From positions 83,976,273 to 84,040,272 of the forward strand of contig NC_088201.1 in NCBI RefSeq assembly GCF_037126465.1: a DNA stretch of 64,000 bases, in the 5' to 3' direction. Positions 1 to 11,649 of this stretch are shown here, piece after piece. The DNA comes from Ornithodoros turicata. Its lineage: Eukaryota > Arthropoda > Arachnida > Ixodida > Argasidae. A program made the position numbers and the translations under genes. The notes under the pieces are model-generated. The model saw only the letters and a list, made by a program, of their open reading frames with translations, ran no database searches and was not told the origin of the DNA. Position 1 is the stretch's first letter, and every line of letters begins with the position of its first letter.

Positions 1-2952
1 TATTCCTATTTCTATTTCGAAGTTGAAACTGTGAGCAAAGGCAACAATACAGTGCGTAAATTGGTGATAATATCAGTGCTCTTGAATAATGTCATAATTG
101 CTTGTAAAGCACTACATATTTTTCTCAAATCATTTTTCATATTTTCATCACCTGATCTGAAAAGGTAGCATGCGGAACCATCAGTAAAATCACGATTTCA
201 GCATACACAGCACGTGTGAACAACCATATTGGAAATGGCCAGCTGCCCTTGCAATCTTGCAGCAGATGGAAATTTTACACACTGTTGTTCACAACGAGTT
301 AGGATTTCAGACAAATGTGTTGTGTGCAATACCCCAATCCACCATAACACCTACTGGTTAGTGCACTGACCCGTTATTCGCATTTGACCATTTACCTATG
401 TTATTAAACGGAGAACAGGTTTTGTAACCTTTGCAGTACAATCTGCCTAAAATTGCTTTTTCGACAAGAGCATCTGCACTGATATTCACCACTACAGCGA
501 ATAAATAGGTTAAAAAAATTAGTATACACATTTGCATTACAACTTCAGGATATTCTCATTTAGTCGTGACACTAACTTTTGCCAGTAAAGATTGGAAATT
601 CTCAACCATAACAGCGATCTATGTTACTGAAATAACTTAGGCACTTCAACATCAAATCTGTTCATATGCTCATTCCACGTTGGCAAGGATGAGCAGACAT
701 CAAGTCGATGGCCGTCGAACATCATTGAACTAAGGGAGTTATGTGGTGCTGCACAAAGACTGTCTATGGTTGCTTCAACTTTAGTCAAACATGAAGTGAA
801 AAATGGCTCCATATATTAGCTCCCCTATACTCTGATTTACGTAAAAAAAAAAAAAAAAACTACAGCAGTAAAATTGCAATATCTGTAAAGGGGTCAGACG
901 TGTAGACACCAGTGGAGCTATATTTCGTGTGGAAACTGTTGACAACACATCTTGAAGTGTGTGCTTTATTGATGATAAGGCCATTACCCGAAATTTCTCA
1001 ATTGTCTCGCGGAGTCGAAACATGGAAATGCTCCTTAGCACAAAATAAAAGCTCAAGCAACATTATGTTAGTGTATACCTAATAATTTCTAGACTAATAT
1101 GGTCACAGTACCCACAGAGCTGCTGCAGCTTCTTTCGGCTGCTTCCTTGAACTGAAGCCATTTGTAAAGCGCAGTATGGCAGCATGAAATTGGCCAGCGA
1201 TAAAGACAATGTATGGCAGCACGAAATTGGCCAGCGATAAAGACAATGTGTTTGATGACGTTGAGATCCCCATGTGATGGTGGTACAGCTTTACTTTCTC
1301 AAAGCATGCCATGTTGATGAAGAGTGTCAGTAAAGCAGAGTCTAACCAAACCCAATTATATATCATTACTGCTATTTCCAAAATGAGACACATTACCTTT
1401 TAATCCTCGGCTGTTGCCACCCCCTTGGACGACTTGGGGCTCTTCGTAATTTTCGTGGTTTCCGCAACATACCAATGCAGTCTGAAAAATCAGGAGATAA
1501 ATATCTGGTAGACATCGAACGTGAAGCATAAGAATGTAGTCATGTCTCGCTCATTGCTACAACAGGAATTATGCGAGCATGCTATAAAAATGAAACAGGA
1601 ACACACCGTAGCGTCACACGGAGAAAGCTCAACAATGTATGTTTTCGTGCAATTACGACACAGTGGTGCAAAACGTACCTTTCGTCTTTTCCAAAGCTGC
1701 TCAGCGGGCTTTTCGTGGCTTTCGTTTCTTTTAACGCTTCCTCCGTGTCGCCTCGTGCACCCTGTTTAGCGTATCTCGCATGACTTCGTTCCCTAACTTT
1801 TTCCTCACCTGTGGTACGTTACACAAAAAACGGGAAGTTATGGCTCAATTCAGGTACGCAAACTTGCTTCCAGCAGTATGAACACTTACCATAGTCGACC
1901 AGTTCGATTATAGCCAGCGGTTCCTTCCTTCCAAATTACACAAGTAACCCGCGCAGGACGTGTAAAATCAATAAATTATAGCAAAAAAAAAAAAAAAACG
2001 AAGCGTAGAAACACACGTGCAACGACGGTAGACATACCAGACTGGTACACAGGACGAGGATACAGTGGCATTTTCCGACATAGCGAGGGGGCGCTACAAG
2101 ACAACACCTTTTATAATCCATATAATATCAGCATCTTACTGTGGCCATTAATGTAATAATAATAATTATTATTGTAATTAAACATGTCGTAGCCTAAAAA
2201 AATTAATTTATAAATGATTATGCACTTTAATTATCAGTAAATACATTGGATGTCGAAATGTGCGTAAGACGAAGAGAACGAACTATCCGTGCTGTGCGAA
2301 TTTCGTGATCTTTTACCCGACTACTTTCCCTCTCAGCATTTTTACCTATTTTTCATACGCCGAAATATCCTTCAATGCTTTAAAATAAAAACTGTATGCT
2401 TGGACAACTGAAGCCCGCTAATTAATAGCAAAGTCGCTATTGTGTGTTGTTTCTTCTAATGTGTTCTGCATGTTGCTGGTAAAATGCCAAAAATTAGAAG
2501 ATACAAGCAGTGTCATTATAATGGTGTTTGTACTGTACCGATTCGAACAAAACACGGACTACAAGCTCGAGCAACAACTAAAGATTCGTTGTGAACACCG
2601 TGCGAGAGTGACAGAAGTGTTGCGAATCCGACAAAGATGATGATATTTTCGAACTTCCATGTTCGACGGAGGAGCGAAGACTTACTTTCCCGCGATTTTT
2701 CTCCTCACGAGACTTGTGACTTAGTCGGCTGTAGTATATTGCCGGATTACCCGAGGGGTCAGTGCCAGCCGGAGCACTGTGGAGGCCTTTTTTTTTTCCT
2801 TCTCTCTCTTTTTTTTTTTTTGACAGCAGGCAGTGACTGCATCAACACACGATTGCCGGCAAATATGCTTTTATCGGTACACCCAGAGCCGGACACCAGC
2901 AAACGAAAGCGCCGTATGCCACACGACCAAAACGCTGCCAATAATACCAGCA
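1..2952. other. Mostly unassigned flank; possible small exons on minus strand
   Basis: No gene is recognised. On the minus strand two short open stretches look protein-like but match no family I know. One lies around 1010-880 and reads roughly RLRETIEKFRVMALS onward. The other ends at 624 and reads roughly KVEATIDSLCAAPHNS onward to a stop. They are in different frames with an A/T-rich gap between them, so they could be exons of one decayed gene or chance. Several homopolymer runs occur (poly-A near 842 and 1983, poly-T near 2790-2821). The last 150 bases lead directly into the transposon that starts at 2955. Confidence 0.25.
1174..1247. repeat. 37-bp direct tandem duplication
   Basis: Two adjacent 37-bp units, starting at 1174 and 1211, both begin GTATGGCAGCA and end AAAGACAAT. 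They differ at a single base. This looks like a recent local duplication with no other context. Confidence 0.85.
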
Positions 2953-2954
2953 AT

Positions 2955-3017
2955 ACGCCTTATACATAAGTGATGCCACCTCTCGGCGCTTCTGAACCCT
3001 AGCGCCATATTTGAGTA
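2955..3017. repeat. Left terminal inverted repeat of the ISL2EU-type element
   Basis: Pairs with 7960-8030 at the other end. The outer block (2955-2972) and the inner block (2997-3017) match the right end almost base for base. The region between them differs in length by several bases. The THAP and YqaJ start codons lie about 145 and 160 bases inside the two ends, so promoters for both genes are expected in or next to these repeats. Confidence 0.85.
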
Positions 3018-3116
3018 TTGCCTCCGCAACGTACGACGATCGAGGAGTTGAGTGCGCGAAGATTCCCGAGATTCTGACGTCTACAGACAGCTAGGAAACT
3101 TTCCTCGTTTGCCAAA

Positions 3117-5140
3117 ATGACTGACGAAGAGACTGGATGGTCCAGCGATATATCTAAGCTTCCACTTGTCACCCAAGACGCTATACGTCGCTTCTACGAC
3201 TCCAAAACAACATCGGAGAAACACATGGAGCGCGGCTACATGTTCACTACTGAGTCGTACGTCGAGCTGCAGTCCATGAAGACACGATCGTTCTTGGACA
3301 GGTACGAAGTGACTTTGAAGTCTTTGTTCGAGTTTATAAAGGAAAAAAAAAAAGATGTCGTAACGGGATGTTGCTCCCGCTTTGGGCAGGACATGTGTAA
3401 TGAAACGTGGAAGTCGTGTTCTTTTCATGTCACGTTCACGGGGCATTCTATTGTGTCTGCACAAGCCTTATATGTTGTCTTTTCGACCGCATTTTCCTAG
3501 TGAATATACCGTCGGTTCTTGTAGTACAGTGCTCAATAATGTTGAGTGTAGATAGATTTGTTTGTGATACACGAACCTCTATTACACAGCAGGTGCGACC
3601 AGCGAGTGTACGTCATCAGTTGTGGGTGCTTCAGAAGCCAAAAGAAGACTGGTGCACCTTACTTGGTTAACATCAACCTATCCGAATCAGGTGAAGTTGA
3701 CTGCTGCCTCTGCAACTGCACAGCAGGTTTGGGTGGGTGCTGCAATCATGCAGTTGGCGTACTGAGGACTCTGGCCCTCATTCAAAGTTTGGGGTACAAG
3801 CAACCCCCACAAGAGTTGGCTTGTACGGAGCTACCACAGCAGTGGGGAAGACCTCGGGCAGCCATGGCACCAGAAAGCATAATGAATGTGAACTGGCGTC
3901 GAATCAGTGAAGGAGGGCGGGCAGACCCACTTTTGTGTAGACTCTACGACGTCAGGAAAAAGACTGAGACAGATGCAGAGAAGAGATGTGCTGCAGTAAC
4001 ATTTGCACAGAAAATAAAAGGCCTTGTGAGCAGCACACTTACAGATATGATTGAGAGGGCAACAGACTGCACGTATGTAGATACCAAGTTCGGAAGAGCA
4101 CCACAGAACAGCGTGATGGCCGTACAGCAGAGCATTCTCCCACTTGGCTTTGAGTGCCTTGTTGGTGTAGAACCAGGAAATCCCACAGGCGATGTCACCA
4201 TTCAGGAGTTCACACTTTTCAAAGATTGCAAGCAGTGGCTTCCAGAAAGCAGCACACCTCCATCAGTTCTGACAGTAAGCCTGTTTTATTTTAACGTATT
4301 CTTCACACTAGCAAATATCTAGTCTTGAATTTGTGATGATATCTAGATGTAAGGAACCATGGTAAACATCCTGCAGTGTGTAGCTAAACATGTTTGTGTA
4401 GGTGTGCATATGTCAGACAAGTGCAGTTCCACAACAGTATTCATTATTTGCAGAGTATACTCCTGTCTACTGAAGAAGCCCAACAACTTGAGAAGAATAC
4501 CAGGCAGCAAGCTGGTTGCCAACTGTGGAAGGATGCAAGGAGGGACCGGCTCACAGCATCACGCTTTGGAGCGGTTTACAAAAGAAAGCAGCCATGGACA
4601 AAGGCCGGCCTGCGAAACCTCCTTCGACCAAAGGAGTTCACCTCGTCATCTGTACGCTACGGTATGGCGAATGAGTACAGTGCGGTCTTAAGATATTGTG
4701 ATGTCCTTCAACATCTCAACCACGGGGTCATCACTTTTTCTTGCGGCCTAATGGTACGTCCGGACTGTCCGTGGCTCGGCGCCACACCAGACCGTTTGGT
4801 GTATGACCCACTTGAAGCACCCAGCCACGGCATCGTTGAAGTCAAATGCCCATCATAAAAAAAAGCTACCTCACTCGAAGAAGCCCTAGCAGACAAGGAC
4901 TTTTGTATAACTTTATCTGAAGGGAAACCACACTTGAAAACGAATCATGATTATTATTATCAAATGATGGGTCAGATGTACTGCTCTGGCACCACATGGG
5001 GAGACTTTGTAGTCTACTCCCCATCTTGGGTAATAGTTACTAGAGTTTATCTGTGCCAAGAATTCTGTGATGACATGGTAACAAAGCTCAATGAATTCAA
5101 TTTCCAGTTTGCTCTTCCCTACCTGGAAGGATCACTTTAG
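3117..5140 (+). pseudogene. SWIM zinc-finger / YqaJ exonuclease of ISL2EU element, one in-frame stop
   Basis: Inferred exons are 3117-3301, 3590-4274 and 4454-5137, joined by GT-AG introns with matching phases; the stop is at 5138-5140, giving about 518 codons. Exon 2 holds a SWIM-type zinc finger (CNCTAGLGGCCNH). Exon 3 holds a YqaJ/lambda-exonuclease-like fold: RRDRLTASRFG, an ExxA-type motif in RYGMANEYSAV, ATPDRLV and IVEVKCPS, so the acidic and lysine positions expected for metal-dependent nucleolysis are present. The only lesion I see is TAA at 4856-4858, directly after the EVKCPS motif and inside a run of A. The frame then continues open for 93 codons. The family role is presumed DNA end processing in transposition; the exact role in ISL2EU is not established here. 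Confidence 0.75.
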
Positions 5141-5280
5141 TTTATTCTGTTGTGCAATATGTACATTTTGTATCATGTGCTGTGCAGCCCATAGTCAACC
5201 ATCAATTTATGAATGATTCTTACATCAAGGTATGGAAGTATTGGAATAACACACATCATAACTTTTTCTTTTTAAGTTCA

Positions 5281-5398
5281 TGTTAGTGCTGCGAAGCAAC
5301 CGTGACTATGAGCGGCGTATGACGTGGACATATGGAAAGGGGACAGCGGGTTAGTATGGGCCTGAGCCGACATAGGGGAAACTGTGCAGACATTCGTC
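5281..5398 (+). repeat. Dispersed repeat, copy A (nested in transposon spacer)
   Basis: This segment begins TGTTAGTGCTGCGAAGCAAC and includes CTATGAGCGGCGTA. It matches 26458-26600 along its length with small indels. It lies between the two convergent stop codons of the ISL2EU element. The rest of the spacer (5141-5989) shows no coding sequence. It may be a short interspersed element, but I see no clear tRNA head. Confidence 0.6.
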
Positions 5399-5989
5399 TG
5401 GAAAGTCTTCGGAAAACCCCAGGCAGCACAGTCAGTGGTAGGATTATTATATCCATGTACGAAACAACAATAGTTTAGTTAAGGTCACTTTAGGTGATTT
5501 ATTGTTTAAAAAGTTTGTATTCATACATCAGCTCATTTTTTCCCGTCTGACAATGGGACGCGGGGTAATAGGATGCAGTATGATTTTAGTGACACAGTCT
5601 TCTTGGTAAGTCCCTGAAGGATGCTTTCACAGTTCAGAAATCGGTAAATTCAAGAGAAGGTTTTCATTCCAGGACAGAATAAGGGAATTCATGAATCGAT
5701 GGTTGACTCGAAATGCATGACGTGTGCCACCACAGTTGTGTCATCTATATGTGTAATGTTATCACGTACGGTGTATATATGTGTGTTGTTTCATATTATT
5801 TTGTTGCTGTTTTGTAAACATTGTAAACAGATGACTTCACATTAAACATCATATCACGTTTGTGTATTAGCATAGCAAGCCTGTACCATTTAATTGCAAC
5901 AGAGCACCGACACTCACCTTAAACAATAGGCAATCCATTATTTATTACATACCTCTACTGTACAATATTGCACCTTATATATAATATTG

Positions 5990-7887
5990 CTATTCATATG
6001 ACTTGATGATAGGGCTTTGGTAGTTGCTCAAAAGTGCGCACACAGTCCACATTTGATTAGCAATAGGCCCAAGGGTGATTGGGATACGCCTGTCGAAAAT
6101 GTGGTACGTTTTAATGCGTTGTATACGTCTTTCCACGTGAATTCTCAATGCTGCGATTTCTTGAGTAGCAATGACTTCTTCCTCAGTCAGCTTTCCATCC
6201 TTTGTGAATGGGGGAATGTTGAGGTTTACACCCAAAGGTTCCAGGAGGTCACTGATTTTGAAGCCTTTGTCTGCCATCACTGAGTCTCCTCTCTCAAAAT
6301 CAAGTGACAGAAAACCACTCCTTTTGACTAGCTCTTTGTCTGAAATGCAACCAGTGTAAAGGGGGGACACAAATGTGACGTTTCCATCTGGGGAGACACC
6401 AATCAGAGATTTCATTGTGTTAGAGGATTTGTACGTCGAGTAAGTTTCAGACTGCAGGACAAATGAGGTGGGTACTTCGCACTTGAGTTCAGTAGCGTCG
6501 ATTATCACTCTTGTACTTGGATACTTCTCCTTGAAGGCAGGTGGCATGCCTGCGTTGACGACTTGACGAGATGGCCACTGTGGCAGTTCTGTTAGCTTGA
6601 GGTAGAGAATGTTTATCCATACAGTGAGAATTCTGCTGACTGTTGCTTGAGTTATGTGAAATCTGTGCGCCAGGTCTTTGTGGAAGAGTCCTACTTTGAG
6701 TCTTATGAGGGTCATGAACAGCTCATTTTCGACAGACAGTGAGCGTGGCCTGTCCAGTGAGGAGACTCCATCACTTGACGTTCTATACTACATGTTGCGT
6801 CCATTCTCACCAGGGTCTAAGTACTCCAGTAAGGCCACAAACACTTCATACGACGGCAGACCGGTATAAAACTGAATGTCTTCATTGCACGTTTTGAAAT
6901 TCTGAACTGAAAATGGGAGGTGCTTGTCTTCAAGTTTCCTTAGTTTTTGTTCGAGCACAGAAACTTCACTTTCAAGATCAGCAACCTTACTCTTGGCTTC
7001 TTGGAGATCTTTTTCAAGCTGTAAAATTATTTCTTCTTTCCGCTGTAGCTTCCTCTCTAGTTGAAGTTCAGCTTCTGACTGATTAAAAACATTGTTGGCT
7101 ACCTGTGACACGTCTCCACTTGGAAAGCATGTGTTAGTTTCCTGGCTGTCAGCAAAACTCAAAGCATCTTGGATATTCTGGCAAACATCGCTCAGAACTG
7201 CAGGCACACGCTCAACATTTTCTGACGGGCTTTGTTGAGAGAAACTTCTGTCCTTTGGTGGCTTCCGTTTCTTGGGCTCCTTCTTAAAAGAAAATATGGA
7301 AGGAACAGCAGCGGGGTGCAGCATCCGTCTTCCACTGACCACGTTTTGCACGAAATCGTCAGCTTTGAAATGAAGCGAACAGACTTTCGCTCTCGAAACA
7401 TCGAATGGTGGGGCTCGTTTCGTTGCACAAAGCCACGCATCTCGTAGCTTTTTGTCGCAGGGAAAATTGTGAAAAGACACCTGTAATTATATAAAAGAAA
7501 ACTGTTCATTGTATATAGAGAAATTCCAGCCATAGAATAAACACAAGCGTCTATCGCGACGCTTTGCAACAAAGTAAGTCACACGCCGCGCGTTCGCATT
7601 TTTCTGCTTCCTTACCCCGCTATAATTCACCAGCACGCGACACGATGCATAAAGCATGCTAGCTGCGCGTTATTAGTTCATGCATGTGCTCACGGGCCCA
7701 AAATGAGCCTGGGGTGGCTCACGCCGTCAGCATATACGGAAACAGACGTCAGTTACTGAAATCCTGGACACTGCATGGTTCTGGCCCCCAAGAAAGGTGA
7801 CGAGCTTCAATGACTCCTTACCTTTTCACCTTTAGGTCCGTTATTTCCCTTCTGCGTACAGCATGGCACAAAGCAGTAATGCGGCAT
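5990..7887 (-). pseudogene. THAP-DDE transposase of ISL2EU element, one in-frame stop
   Basis: Exon 1 (7887-7822, 22 codons) starts MPHYCFVPCCTQKG, supplying the first THAP cysteines. Exon 2 (7480-5990) continues VSFHNFP and has the later C-x2-H pair in CSLHF. A coiled coil of about 60 residues follows (LERKLQRKEEIILQLEKDL onward). Next comes a helix-turn-helix of the HTH_Tnp_4 type (LAHRFHITQATVSRIL) and a DDE_Tnp_4 catalytic domain: first Asp in VIIDATELK, second in SVMADKGF, and Glu in RIHVERRIQRIK. The only break is TAG at 6790-6788, between the LLEYLDPG segment and the HTH. Both sides are in the same frame, giving about 518 codons overall. The product would bind the terminal repeats through THAP and cut and join them. 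Its partner is the YqaJ gene at 3117-5140. Confidence 0.8.
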
Positions 7888-7959
7888 CACTTTCCAGGCC
7901 GGACTCCCGTTGACATGCCCATTCAGATGGTGCGGAGAAACCAGAAGTAAAAGTTTCCG

Positions 7960-8030
7960 TACTCAAATATGGCGCTAGGGCACGTTTCGCGCCGTTTCCG
8001 AGAGATGGCGCGCACTTATGCATAAGGCGT
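7960..8030. repeat. Right terminal inverted repeat of the ISL2EU-type element
   Basis: Reverse-complement partner of 2955-3017. The inner block at 7960-7980 is a perfect partner of 2997-3017, and the outer block ends at 8030 just before AT. It lies immediately upstream of the minus-strand transposase start at 7887. Confidence 0.85.
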
Positions 8031-8479
8031 ATTACAAGAACATCAGCTGTCGTGTCGTGTTGCTTTTTTGTTTTTTATATGCTGTTCATCGTACGAGAAG
8101 CACCTGTCGCCACAACAGAACCGTCTGTATATATAGTGACGGGAAATGTGTCAGTTGTACGACAAAGCTGCTTGTTATTACAACATCCATTCCTGTCGTC
8201 ACTACGGACTATTTTGTAACTACAACAAGACCTCCTGGCGTAACGACAGAATTGTCTGTCGCGACGAAAAACGTGTATACGTCCCATGCCAAAAGCGCCT
8301 GTCGTTACTACCGAGCTTTTCTGTAGTTTCGACAAAAGTGACGATAGTTTAAGACATGCGTGAAAAGTGACGATAGAAATAACTGTAGTGACGGCAGAAG
8401 TGCCTGTCGTGCGACAAAAATCTCTGTTGTCACAGTAGGTTAAAAAGCGATAAAAACCGGGCTGTTTGGTGGTACATCT

Positions 8480-8578
8480 AAAAGCGATAAGCCCCGGTGC
8501 AGGGGACACAAAGTGCTTCGTCAGTGCTTCGTCTGTGTTGTCTCTTTGTGTCCCCTGCACCGGGGTTTTATCGCTTTT
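8480..8578. repeat. Inverted repeat with 34-35 bp arms and ~30-base loop
   Basis: The left arm 8480-8513 (AAAAGCGATAAGCCCCGGTG onward) pairs with the right arm 8544-8578, with one small indel and mismatch. The loop contains TGCTTCGTC twice. A partial further copy, AAAAGCGATAAAAACCGGG, lies at about 8443-8461. It could be a foldback element or a hairpin transcript; nothing in the sequence decides this. Confidence 0.8.
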
Positions 8579-8639
8579 GCTGTTGTCACGACAGAAATTT
8601 CTGTTGCGTTTTTCGATCCGGATTTCTAAGAACGAATTA

Positions 8640-8715
8640 CCCAGGACCATTTCTTCCGGGGACGTGTTTTCTGGGAACATTATTTCAGGGGGCATTTTTT
8701 CCGGGGACAATTTCC
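8640..8715. repeat. Degenerate ~15-bp minisatellite
   Basis: About five units of a pattern like TTTTCCGGGGACAA. On the minus strand they encode a degenerate five-residue repeat (SPEKM, PPEIM, FPENT, SPEEM). The coding look is a by-product of the 15-bp period. Confidence 0.6.
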
Positions 8716-9510
8716 CCGGATCCCTTCGTCGCCACCAGCGCACTTGCTTTCTCGCCATCCTTTCTGTTGCTTTTTATATTTGCTGCAAGTCCAGATTTAC
8801 ACTGTGTCAGCCACACCAAGCCACTCAAGTGTTATTGTACACATGAATTTTATACACCTGACGGAAATGGGGACGGTCAGAACGAACACATACACAGAAA
8901 CGACACATTTTTATGTGTATATATTCTGCGAACGGTCGTTTCTGTGTTCTTCATAGGACCACATATTTCTGCTGTGGTTGTACACACTTATTGTTACTGT
9001 ATTATTTGTTTCGTTACAGTAACATCAAAATTGTTTGCGCCATTGCTGCTGCAGGCGCCGTAGAGCATAAGTGTTGTTGTTGCAGACCCATCCGGAACAT
9101 AGATTCGTTCAAAATAAATGTGCGTACGGAATAAAACCCGGTTTTTCACAACCTGTCCTGAGAAAATATCCCGATAAACTATTATTTTAACACGAAACAC
9201 CAGTGTTATCGAAAAGCGTCATATCCTTGGGCCTGGGAACGGGGTTTCGGTGTTGACCTCCTAAACTTTTTCAAGCATACCAAAGACGAAAAGTTGGAAA
9301 ATGTCCAGGGCTAAGATTCATGGCCATTCTAGCTTTCCTCCTAAAATAGGGGCGCGCGCCTGGAGTTTAGCGGAACGACGCCAGCGCCAATTTCTCCCCT
9401 GTCGACGGAAGGCGAAACTACCGTCCCGTGTATGCCGGAGTGTGCTGCTGTTGTACGATAGACGCTGCCCTGGCTGCTGTCGTATGTTCGATTTTTGCCG
9501 GGCCGGAATC

Positions 9511-11649
9511 ATGAAAGGTACTCTGTACTGCTGCGTAGTCAACTATCACAACAGTGTCGAGAATACACGGAACAGTGATCCACCGGTCACGTTTCATGCT
9601 TTCCCCTGGAAACGGTACGAGACGGCACGAAAGGAAGCTTGGGTTAGAGCTGTTCGTCGAGAAAAGTAAGTATATACATGACGAAACATGTTCGTTATGC
9701 GAAAATTCGCACTTCAATGGTGTTTCTTTCATGAACGTACGTTTCAGCGAGGATGGTTCACCATGGCAACCAACTAAGAGGACAAAAATCTGCAGTGCCC
9801 ACTTCGTGAATAACTGCGTAAGCAACATCGAGGGGAACCCTTCATATCTTCTTACGATCTTCCCTCACATCTACAGAAAGAAACAGCCTGATATCGAAAG
9901 GCACAACAGGTAAGGCTATGCAGTGACTGCAACAAGTTTGAAAGCAGTTACAGTTTCTAGCCCGTCTAGTTTTCTCAGAGGCTGTCAAAAATTACAGGTG
10001 GCTGCGACGAAAGAACAACGTTCCGCATTGCGATGTGCAGCAATGCAGTGAGGAGATTGAGGATATGGACAACCAGGAGGCTCTGTCATCCGAAGTACAA
10101 ACCATAGAATCGAGCTGTGACAGACACATTGATATTCTTGTAGCTGTTGCTTCGGATGCCCCACGGCTGCCCGCACACCTGAATATGGTGAGTGGCCTGT
10201 GATAGCACAAAATGTATGTCCATTCTCTGTGTGTAATACATCAGCAAATTAATAGTGTTCTCACATATTCTTTCTAGGGAACAGAAACAGACACGGCAGT
10301 GGATATGGGGCCGCTAAATATCTTGCTGAGTGCTACAGATGGCATGAATGCCATGTATCAAGTGGGCCACCTAAACCTGACTGAAAAGGTACGTGTGCAG
10401 AAACTCAGATAGCCATTTCAATGCAGATGCATAGGAGAGAGACCCCATACCCTGGAGGGTTTGTCGTAATTAATACCTTGCTGCCTGTTGGAGTTGTCAC
10501 CTTGATTCAGTACTGATAGAGTGCTGCCAGTGCAGGGGTAGGCATGTTGAACAGGACAATATGGCATTGTACTGATATGATTTACAGAAGTAAATCTCGT
10601 TGCTAGGTCAACGTGTAAATCTCGTTGCTAGGTCAACGTAATTGGTTGCCAGTTCAGAGCTGCATTATTTCTACCCTGACACTGCGGTATTTGATCAATT
10701 TCAGGCATGCTCCAATGTTATCACATTTTAACCTTGTTCAACAATGTCTGTTCACTAGGCAACCTCTACTGAAATCTCATGGAAGAGAAAATGCAGTTTC
10801 CGTGGGTTTACCAGCTTGCAGAAGTCCGAGCAGGCACTCCAAGACCTGTGCAACGTAACTTTAACTGTTTTCACAGTTCTGCTCAACCTGCTACCAGAGC
10901 AGCGGTGCCGCTCCACTGATGTGTCAAGGGAGGACAAGCTGGTATTATTCTTAATGAGACTGAAATTTTGAGTGAGCCTAAATGCCCTCGCAACCCTGTT
11001 GGTGTGTCCAGAACAGCTGCACGACGTGCCTTCCGTACAACTTTAGATCACCTTTCTGCCAAGATCAAAAACTGGGTTTTAGTGCCACCACGTCACTGCA
11101 TAAAAGAAACCATGCCAGATTGTTTTAAGATCGACTACCCAGATTGCACATTCATCATAGACTGTGCAGAGATGAGAACCGAAGCGCCTTCTGATCCTGA
11201 ACGGCAGCACGAGCTTTATTCACACTATAAGGGAACTTACACTCTCAAGTGGCTCATAGCCATTATTCCAAATGGCATGATTGCATTTATCTCGGAACCA
11301 TATGGTGGGAGGCGTTCGGACGCCGAGATAACCAAATGACCTCGTGCTGAGTGACAAAGGATTCCCTTCTGTACGGACCTCGGTTACTGGTCAGGGTGCA
11401 GTGCTAGTGATGCCTCCCTTCAATATGAGAGGTGGACAATTATCGGAGGAAGACATGACGGCTACGACTACCATTGCGCGGGTCAGGATCCACGTTGAAA
11501 GAGCCATCCAAAGGATCAAGACGTTCAATGTACTGAACAATCGTGTGCCAGTGTCCCTGATTCCACAGATGTCCAAGATAATGCATGTTTGTGCTGCTCT
11601 TGTAAATCTGCAGCCTCCTATCATCAACTCATGCACTCCAGTCCAATAA
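9511..11649 (+). pseudogene. THAP-DDE transposase of second ISL2EU-type element
   Basis: Exons with good splice sites and matching phases are 9511-9665, 9748-9909, 9998-10187 and 10278-10388, followed by a decayed last exon. The THAP domain starts MKGTLYCCVV and has FHAFPW, AWVRAV and CSAHF. The last exon retains VFTVLLNLLP, an HTH region (LVLFLMRLK) and DDE blocks: FIIDCAEMRTE (first Asp), LSDKGFP (second Asp) and RIHVERAIQRIK (Glu). Lesions seen are a TGA just after the LMRLK segment (near 10970), a frameshift near 11000, and another near 11337 with loss of conserved residues before LSDKGF. The segment between exon 4 and about 10790 also appears shortened. It is not expected to make an active enzyme. 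Confidence 0.7.

Larger units (their letters stand above)
2955..8030. mobile_element. ISL2EU-type DNA transposon, complete, with convergent YqaJ and THAP-DDE genes
   Basis: The ends are imperfect terminal inverted repeats. The left end starts ACGCCTTATACATAAGTG, and the reverse complement of the right end starts ACGCCTTATGCATAAGTG. Deeper in, 2997-3017 and 7960-7980 form a perfect 21-bp inverted repeat. Both termini are bordered by AT (2953-2954 and 8031-8032), fitting a 2-bp target duplication. Inside lie a SWIM/YqaJ gene on plus (3117-5140) and a THAP-DDE transposase on minus (7887-5990), ending toward each other. From established knowledge, ISL2EU elements of the PIF/Harbinger-ISL2EU-IS5 group carry a DDE transposase and a YqaJ nuclease. 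The element is 5,076 bp. A dispersed repeat sits in the spacer between the genes. Confidence 0.85.
8031..9300. other. Repeat-rich spacer between the two ISL2EU elements
   Basis: No recognisable gene. The stretch 8040-8430 is full of irregular direct and inverted copies of a short GTCGT/ACGACAGAA motif. This makes long but low-complexity reading frames on both strands. A strong hairpin at 8480-8578 and a 15-bp repeat block at 8640-8715 follow. 8760-9300 shows nothing I can name. Confidence 0.5.

Noticed and set aside
2759..2969. Lys/Arg-rich small protein or poly-Phe/Leu peptide
   Set aside because: Both frames are translations of poly-T runs; no splice or family support.
8075..8758. 227-residue Cys/Arg-rich protein on minus
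   Set aside because: The frame is generated by short inverted GTCGT/ACGACA motifs, a hairpin and a 15-bp minisatellite, with comparable frames on the other strand.
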